Of a stretch of DNA of 64,000 bases, positions 56,706 to 64,000 are shown one piece after another. Made by a program: the position numbers and the translations under genes. The notes below the pieces were generated by a model. The model was not told the origin of the DNA. It was given only the letters and a program-made list of their open reading frames with translations, and did no database searches. The stretch lies in NCBI RefSeq assembly GCF_000001735.4, contig NC_003074.8, positions 7,936,101-8,000,100 of the forward strand, read 5' to 3'. The stretch's first letter is position 1; each line of letters opens with the position of its first letter. The stretch comes from Arabidopsis thaliana. Taxonomy: Eukaryota; Streptophyta; Magnoliopsida; Brassicales; Brassicaceae.

Positions 56706-58729
56706 AATTCACTGCTCAATCACACACACACACAAAAAAGATCAAAACTTTATAACAATCAAAACTTTATAACAATTACACAAAAAGATCATAACATGTA
56801 ACTCAATAACACATAAAAATCATAACTTTGTAACTCAATCATGCAAAATTGTGTGAACTAACCTGGAAGATCAGAAAGTTACAGGTTGTGGAAGTATGAG
56901 AGAAAATGAAGCTAATGCAATTCTGTTGCCTCCATGATTAGAGAAAAAAATATGAAAGTGTGACAAAAGAGAAAAGTAACTGAAAAGACGAGAGCTTTTT
57001 TTCTACAAAAATGTTATTTTTTTGTATAACTCCCGAGTTTCTCGCACTTTCTTCCTAAAATATTTTATTTATCAAGTGACATGAAACGTTACACTAGAGA
57101 TTGGAGAAAAGAAGAAGAAACAAACAAAAGAAAGAAATTGATCCGTTTATTTGTTTTTGTTTGCTTTTGCTTTTTATAAATAATTTGGTTTTGTATGTTT
57201 AGTGGGTTATAGTTTCGATGAACTGAGAAAGAGAAAAGAAAACAAAACATCCCCACTGATTCTCTTCCATATCCTCAAAATTCGCCATGAAGTTTTTTCA
57301 TAAGCAGAAGAAAACAGAGAGCACTAAAGAGACACACACTTAGCTTCTCTATCAAATAATAATACTTATATGAATCACATATATAGAGGGAGAGAGATTT
57401 ACAATAGAAATCAGTGGGTGAAGAAAACCACTTCACCAGTGAAACTTCCTAAATTCGTTTTATTGTATAAATTATTATTGATTTTAGGAATTTTGTCTTT
57501 TTATTCTTTGCTGATTTATTATTTTGCTTTTTGGGTTATGCCAAGGAACCACTCACGTCGTTTTCTACTGACCCTTTCGTCTTTTTATTTTATTTTGGAA
57601 TTTTCTTATAGTTTTCTTTCTATATTATTTTATTTGTTTATTTTAGAGAAAAGGAACTTTAGAAATTTAATGAGAAAGAAGTTGAATAATACTCGTGTTG
57701 TATATCGTACTAGTTACGACTAATCTATCAATGGAGGAGTACTAATGTACTATCACAAATATTGAAATATATGTGATTTATTTTAAGTATTATAGTATTA
57801 TATAACTTTTCGTATTTTGATTAGAAATTCACATTATAGTGTACTAAAACGTTTTCAAAACAGAAGTTTGCAAAGTTGTTTACGTCTTGCATGTCATTTA
57901 ATATAGAAGAAAAATGTACTTCTCACTTGCATATGGTGATTAAGTAAATTGTCTATTACTGTTAGGTGATAACATTACATATTTAAAAGGTGTGAATAAG
58001 AAAGATATTGAAGAAGACTGTTTTGGAGATGGAAATGTAGAAACAAAATATATTATTCTACTTCATTTTCATCTAAAATTATAGATGGGATATGAAAGAC
58101 AGAAAGAGATCCTTTGCTAGTAAAATAATGTCACATATGTATATGGATTTATCGATCATATCTTCTTATCGTGACTATAAGTATAACTTTATCCATCAAA
58201 AATTTCTCTTAACCGCAGTTTCTTCAACGGGAGTAACTCATATAAACACGAACTAAGCTAGTTTCTTCAACGGGAGACAAATAGAGATGATGAATACGAG
58301 AACTTTTGGTTCTCTTTTAAAATCATTATTTCATATATACTTTTTCTCGTGTAATGATGTTAAGGTACGTTGTGGTGGTGATGATGACTATATTGTTAGC
58401 ATGGGAGCTAAGTGTGGGTGGACTCGGTCGCTCAGAATCGTAATGGAATGAGATACGATCATACGTACGAATATATTTCACAATCTTAACTGAATATCTC
58501 TTTTGCTTTCGTAGCTGGCTAGTCTCTTTGGGTGGACATTACACACTTGTTATATTATATATGTATAACACGAAAAAAATATCACTACTTAAAACCAAAA
58601 CTAGTGATAAATTCGTATGAGCAAACTTGATAATCATTACTTTAAACAAACACTATTAATTGCTACTACATACTCTATGGTCCATAAAGTTTAATGTTTT
58701 AGGTTTTATTCTTGTTCCATAAAAATTGA
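56706..58729. other. FLZ8 upstream region, no firm gene
   Basis: AT-rich DNA upstream of FLZ8. A 117-codon plus-strand frame at 57370-57723 starts with ATG and includes a hydrophobic segment, but it is unsupported by homology. A duplicated GTTTCTTCAACGGGAG is seen at 58217 and 58261. No RNA gene found. Confidence 0.4.
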
Positions 58730-59400
58730 CTAAATTTTAACCCGCGGTATACCGCGGGACGATTTATTTTTTAAAAGTAATATATATTAAAATTTGCAAA
58801 TTTTATTTTTATAAAATATTTATATTTTACAGTTTATAATTGTTATTAAGTAAGGCTATAACACGAATCTATGAGACAATTGTTGAAAAACTAAAGTTGT
58901 AACCCCTATTAAAACAGCATATTAATAATATTTTAAAATTTTATAAATATTGATTCAAATACATCCACCATATAACCCAATTACAAAATAAAACTCGTTC
59001 TATAATTTCTTTACCCGTCCCGTGATTTTTTTTTTAAAGTAGTAATTTTTAAAATTTAAGAATATAAAAGTTTTGCAAATTATATCATTCTCTAATACAT
59101 TTATATTTTATATATAGTAACATTATACATACCCCATAACATTTTTGGTTTTATATAATCTTTTCTAAATTAGGATGATTTGATATGTTTAATATTAGTG
59201 GTCTTAAAAAATAATAAATTAAAGATTTAACCCGTATTGAAACGGTATATTAATTATATTTAACTTTTTTTATTAATGTTGATTCAAAAACCCGTCACTC
59301 CAAATCCGTCTTGCCAAAAAGCCATTTATTTTATTAATATTAATTTTATTAATAATATGACTCTGAATTATAATCTAAACATTTTAGCTAATAACATAGG
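58730..59400 (-). mobile_element. Decayed Helitron-related repeat
   Basis: The 58730-58760 region has the CCCGCGGTATACCGCGGG hairpin and an end that reads TTAG instead of CTAG on the minus strand. From about 59280 to 59400 the sequence resembles part of the Helitron at 43984-44532 (CATTTATTTTATTAATGTTGATCTT-type stretch). Internal segments are partly duplicated (AACCC(C/G)TATT(A/G)AAAC(A/G)G(C/T)ATATTAAT at 58900 and 59228). I could not find the TCTATATATA 5' end, so the upper boundary is a guess. Confidence 0.55.
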
Positions 59401-60205
59401 AGTATACCATTTTTATTTAATAGGGGAATGTACCATATGACCCGAATACACTTTTACCCAAATCCACCAAAAAAGTCTTGCAAAAATAGTATAGAGATAA
59501 GAAACGATAGTCGGTTTTGATAGGTATAAGATTAGCAAATATATTAGTTAGCTTAAATTAGTTAAATAATACAAATTGAAAAGGTATATTACACTTTATT
59601 CGAATATAGTATCAAAACTTATATAACACATAGATTTGATAAATTTTTAATTGTTGAATACTTTTTTTTGTGCTAATTTTTATGTGATTAAGATTTAATT
59701 TAAGATTTAATTGATTTTGTATATAAAATATTAAAAGTAAATTGTGAGTTGTATATGTTTTGTTGATATTATCTATATTGTTTAGTGTTTAAGATTATAC
59801 ACTTGTAGTTTGATTGTTAATTTAAGAGTTTCACATGTAGTATACCATCTTGTATTAATATCGATCTAAACCCGTCAATTCTACGATTTTCCAGCTTGTA
59901 TTAAAAATTGAATCACATCATACACATAAAAAAATCTAATATGTTATTAATTATTGTAGTATATAAGATTATAAATTTTCAATATAATATGTATGAAATT
60001 GAATATAAATATTTCAAATTATGACCCGTTATAATATTTTTTCATGTATTGAACAGTTTATATTCGTTTTCAAAAATTCAAATTATGGCATATGCGAAAA
60101 AACTCTAATTTTTTTTTTTATAATGATGATATTATTTTTCGCAAAAATAGAATCATATAAAGATGAGAAGTGAACTATAATAATTAATAAAAAATTAATA
60201 TGATA

Positions 60206-60395
60206 ATTTAGAGATCAAATCTAATTTGTTGATTTTAATAGGTTACTTTTTTGGAAATTAATAGTGTATTTCGTTTTTCTAATTAATTTAAATTAATTAA
60301 AATTTAGATATCAAATCTTATATGTTGATTTTGATTGGTTATTATTTTTGAAAATTAATAATGTATTTCGTTTTTTAATTAAATTTAATTAATCA
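60206..60395. repeat. 95-bp tandem duplication
   Basis: AATTTAGA(G/T)ATCAAATCT starts units at 60206 and 60301. Both units continue through GTTGATTTT, GGTTA, AAATTAATA and TGTATTTCGTTTTT. Diverged, non-coding. Confidence 0.75.
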
Positions 60396-60513
60396 AATTA
60401 GTATTTGACTTTTTAATTCTTAAAAAGATAAATTAATTTACTCTTTAAAATTTTATTTCTAATGGCATACCTATGTAATTACTTACAAAAATTAAGGTTA
60501 TATTTAAAATGTA

Positions 60514-60697
60514 CTTCCCAAATAATATAGTAGGATATTATAAATTAATATTATTATTATTTTTATTAGTAACCAATACAGAGAAAAATAGAATTTATAT
60601 TATTAAATTAATAGAAAATAATAAAAATAATATAAAATTTACTTTTCTTAATTTATATGAAAAACCCAAAACGTCATTTTTTTAGGAACAGATGAAG
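60514..60697. mobile_element. Second mariner-like MITE copy, opposite orientation
   Basis: The reverse complement reads CTTCATCTGTTCCTAAAAAA, then AAATTAAGAAAAGTAA, AATATAAATTCTATTT and TATTGGTTACTAA, matching the interior of the MITE at 2248-2474. TA flanks the right end. The left end is decayed, so the start is approximate. Confidence 0.55.
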
Positions 60698-62391
60698 TAT
60701 ATATATATTAGTACGTTATTACTTTTTGGTTAGTTGTTGATTTATATTTGATAAAAAAATTTAACTTTGCGGTTCTAGAAATTACATTTTCAAGCAAAAT
60801 ACACACTAAATAACCATGACTGATTTATGCAAAATACACACTAAATAATCTGTATACCCGTGTTGTAACATTAGTATAATGTTTGTGATACACATTGAAT
60901 TTTGTCATCTCTACGACACAATAAAAAAAAATCAAATTTTATTAGGAATTAAGAAAGCGATTAAACCATCGAAGGCCTCCTCCAACACCTCAAAGAAAAA
61001 CACATCAAATTGTGTTACTAATTAAAGTTGCGATCTTATTTTGACAAGGGTTTTCAGTGGTTCCATCATCTTTTTTGAAACCATGACTAAAATTTATAAT
61101 TTTTAAAGTATAAACATTTCCGGATTTGGCAAAAAGTTTCCATTATCTTTATGGAATTGATAACTGTTACTTGCATATATGTGTGTGCTGTGACTGTTTT
61201 CCATTATACAACTTAATGGAACAAAATTAATAAATTATTCAATAACCAATCACAGTTCGGGGACAAGAAATCAAGAATAGGTTTAAGCAGTGTTTGTTTG
61301 CAAACTTGATAATCATCAATTTAACTATAATAGTGTGAAGTCACTCATAGTGGAGAACTGATGAAGCATCATGAGTCGTGTCATGGCTCGTGAACACAAT
61401 CCATCATATCATCGTGACCGTCCATGAGATCAGAATCTAATCTCTCTGTTGCTGTCAGAGAAAGGTCCCGCAATATAACCCTCTGAGTTACTAAGAGTTG
61501 GCTCCACGTGTAGTAAGTAGGGACCATATAAGCTCACATCAGCATTCACTGCTTCCTGTCGCATCATCTATCTTTTACACAGAAAGTAAAAAGATAATAA
61601 GTGAACTAAAACAAAATAAGAGAGGTAATAATGGTTATGGAATAGGCGTGACCACACGATGAATACAATTTGCAATTTAGGTTTTGGAATAACTCGTTGA
61701 TTAAGAGGTTGTGTTGCTTGGTTTTTTTTATTGAAATTGTTGGAATTAAAGAAAAAACAAGTGCGTTTGTTACAAATATATGTGTTTCGATATCTTACTT
61801 ATATACTGACTAATAATTTTAAGAAAAGAAACCGTAGGTATTTAGCAACCAATCTATAACGACTTATGCAAACTAAGAATACAGATATTAATCTCGCAAG
61901 AAACTATCACTTGTCGATACTTAAGGATGTCATATGTAAGATCAAAGTTGTATAATAAAATAAGCATAGAGGTGGTTGAATATGAGGTTGACACATTTAA
62001 GATTTGATAGGACAAGAATTGTAAAACATATATCAATTTGATTTTGACGACACTATGCATGACTTCTGTTCAAGATGCATGCGTGCTACTTGATACTTTC
62101 TCAAAGACTTTCATTCACACACTTTTTTTTCGCATTACTTCCTGAATAATTAAATATATGGACCGACTTTTATGTTCCAAATATTAATTGTTTTCATGTA
62201 TAGTGTATGATTCATCCGACTTATATAGTGCCGAATATTTTCTGTTCTGTAATTGCTGGCGCCATGCCACTATTATTATCTATTCCTAACACATAAGTAT
62301 TCTTGTTTTAGTGGTTTACAAGTTCTGATTTTTCAAAAATCTGACCGTTCAATTTCAACTTGTGAAATCTATGCGACAAAGAAGAATTTTT

Positions 62392-62422
<31 letters not shown>

Positions 62423-62814
62423 AAATAACGGGAGTATCTTAAATCAAAAAATAAACTAATTACCGTAGCTTGTAAAAGAATGGATATATTTGCCATTAAC
62501 ATTTCACATTCATATATAAATTTTCGTCAATATCATTATCCAATTCATGACGTTAAGATTACTACTATAGAGATTATTTTCACGAACAAGACAGAATTCA
62601 GAGAAAGAAAGATATGTGGTTGAGTCACCGTAGACACACGACACGACTTAAACTTAATTATGACATGACAAGAACATGTAGACAACCATCATTTGTTGCC
62701 GTAATCATCTTTATCTCTTCAAACCTAACGTACGTTTGATATTGTAACATTTCAGATTACGGTAAAAACCGGATATTATTTAGTTACTTTCTCCATTATT
62801 TTTACCGTTAACTA

Positions 62815-63342
62815 TCACACAAAACAATCATCTTTAACGTAACTATAGAGAAACATGTCTCTGATGACTCCTTTGCTAAAACCATACTTCTCAAGTAAAC
62901 CCTCTTTTCGAAATCCAGCTTTCTCCAAAACCCTTTGGGACGCTTTGTTCTCCACCTCCACCACCGCTTGTAGCCTCACCACCTCCGGAAAATCCTCCAA
63001 AGCTTGTTCAACCGCCATCCTCACCGCCGCTGTGGCTATCCCCCGCCCCCAAAACTCTTTAGCGACAGCGTATGCGAGGTCGGCTCGGCACCGACCATCA
63101 CCGGAGTCTGGCTTGACGGATACGTAACCAATCGAATGACCGTCTTGGAGGAGAGAGATGGAACGGCGCCATGGGTGTGGTATAGCCTTGTTTAAGATGT
63201 GTTGTTTAGCTTCTTCTAAGGAGTTAACGGAGTCCCAACGGAGGTAACGTGTGACGTCATCGTCACCGGCCCATTTAAAGACGTCTTCTGCATCGGAGAG
63301 ATTGAACGGCCGGAGGAAGATTCTTGGTGATTCCATGATCAT
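62815..63342 (-). CDS. GNAT-family N-acetyltransferase (RimJ/RimL-like)
   Basis: A single exon of 175 residues from the ATG at 63342 (MIMESPRIFLRPF); a second ATG two codons in is nearly as good. The GNAT fold is clear. It has N-terminal IFLRPFNLSDAEDVFKWAGDDDVTRYLRW, then GYVSVKPDSGDGRCRADLAYAVAKEFWGRGIATAAVR with the acetyl-CoA pyrophosphate motif (GRGIA), then ENKASQRVLEKAGFRKEGLL and the C-terminal DMFLYSYV. This is the Acetyltransf_3 (RimJ/RimL) type, which acetylates protein N-termini or small amines. Substrate unknown. No organelle targeting peptide is evident, so cytosolic or nuclear. Upstream are two GGCCCA/TGGGCC (site-II) motifs. Confidence 0.9.
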   Translation of the reverse strand: MIMESPRIFLRPFNLSDAEDVFKWAGDDDVTRYLRWDSVNSLEEAKQHILNKAIPHPWRRSISLLQDGHSIGYVSVKPDSGDGRCRADLAYAVAKEFWGRGIATAAVRMAVEQALEDFPEVVRLQAVVEVENKASQRVLEKAGFRKEGLLEKYGFSKGVIRDMFLYSYVKDDCFV

Positions 63343-64000
63343 GTAAAATTTTGTTAGTTTTATAAATCTCTTACTATAATCTAATAATATACACAAAAAA
63401 TGCAACAAATGTAAATATTTGGAAGTGATGATTCTATTAGGATTGAAAGGCCCATTAATGATTTGGGCCTATTCTTATCGGTTAATGATGGGTCTCAGAT
63501 TTAGAACTTAAATCCAAATTATAACAGAGAGTAACGCTTTTGAATTTTGATTACCTCTTATAGGCTTTTTCAAATGTAGAAAGGGATGGAGTGTAACTCC
63601 TATATACCAGGAATGAGAAAGTGAGAAAGCTGGCTCCTTAACACAATGAAGACCACATTATTGACACAACTGAAACAAAGACTCGTTCAACACAATATAT
63701 TGTGACACACGCTCGGTTAGATGTCCTCCTAAACCCGTTATGCATCTCCTGCAACTCCATCACCTTACTGGTACATTTTTCAATCAATTTCCTGTAACAT
63801 AAATTCACGATATATTATGGATGCATCAGATAACATAAAGACTACGTACTACGGTACTAGGATGATCTTTCTTCATACCGTTATTACACTGAATGACAAG
63901 AAAAGTGTCACCGTACCAAAACAAATTACTGGCAGACGAAGAACTTGTGTTTGGTTAACATTGATGATACCGAGATTAGAACCTCCACTCTTGAGGAATT
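63343..64000. promoter_or_regulatory. GNAT promoter and window end
   Basis: GGCCCAT at 63449-63455 and TTGGGCCT at 63463-63470 are site-II-type motifs bound by TCP factors in promoters of growth-related plant genes. Beyond ~63600 I see no gene, though one may start past the window end. Confidence 0.4.

Larger units (their letters stand above)
59401..62814. other. AT-rich gene-poor region
   Basis: No gene seen. It contains a 95-bp tandem repeat (60206-60395), a mariner-MITE copy (about 60514-60697), a T19-type homopolymer run near 62402 and the 3' flank of the GNAT gene. Confidence 0.4.

Noticed and set aside
1..64000. CRISPR arrays, rRNA, operons, phage or IS elements
   Set aside because: None seen; the DNA is eukaryotic nuclear sequence and prokaryotic systems are not expected.

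Overview
This is plant nuclear DNA. The genes are split by short AT-rich GT/AG introns, intergenic DNA is about two-thirds A+T, and small non-autonomous transposons are present. Gene content and order (WNK kinase, F-box, HISN5, XS-domain, FRIGIDA-like, L18-like, OAS-TL, PPR, prefoldin 2, two SMP-type LEA genes, TSR2-like, coiled-coil, HSP20-like, DUF1677, FLZ, GNAT) match my memory of Arabidopsis thaliana chromosome 3, roughly At3g22415 to At3g22560. That placement is recall, not a database search. Exon structures were built by hand from splice signals and reading frame; several give protein lengths that agree with lengths I remember.

Layout. 1-10.5 kb is gene-poor: a complete 586-bp Helitron (885-1470), a mariner-like MITE (2248-2474), a 92-nt near-perfect hairpin (3126-3217), a two-exon gene for a 62-residue protein (4944-5301), a weak gypsy-integrase remnant and a 100-bp tandem repeat (9241-9505). 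10.5-42.3 kb is a dense gene block. On + are WNK2, HISN5A, the XS-domain gene, FRL4A, a uL18-like gene, OASA2, PFD2, a TSR2-like gene and a coiled-coil protein gene. On - are an F-box gene, an RFL-type PPR gene, two LEA genes and an HSP20-like gene. 42.6-46.0 kb is a transposon cluster: a 1.23-kb foldback element with target duplication and tRNA-like boxes in both arms, then two Helitrons in opposite orientation. 46-64 kb is gene-poor, holding a DUF1677 gene, FLZ8, a GNAT gene, another Helitron relic and MITE copies.

Most of the genes are unrelated housekeeping or regulatory loci that do not form a pathway. HISN5A (plastid histidine synthesis) and OASA2 (cysteine synthesis family) are both metabolic, but OASA2 carries an in-frame stop. 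The one clear local evolutionary unit is 32.9-36.9 kb: a prefoldin-2 plus LEA gene pair duplicated in tandem. Both LEA copies stay open, and the second prefoldin copy has decayed.

No new multi-gene system was found. The items most worth a second look are the 62-residue gene, the tRNA-like foldback element, the PFD2/LEA duplication, the OASA2 nonsense codon, the 3126-3217 hairpin and an unassigned 86-codon open stretch at 47125-47382.
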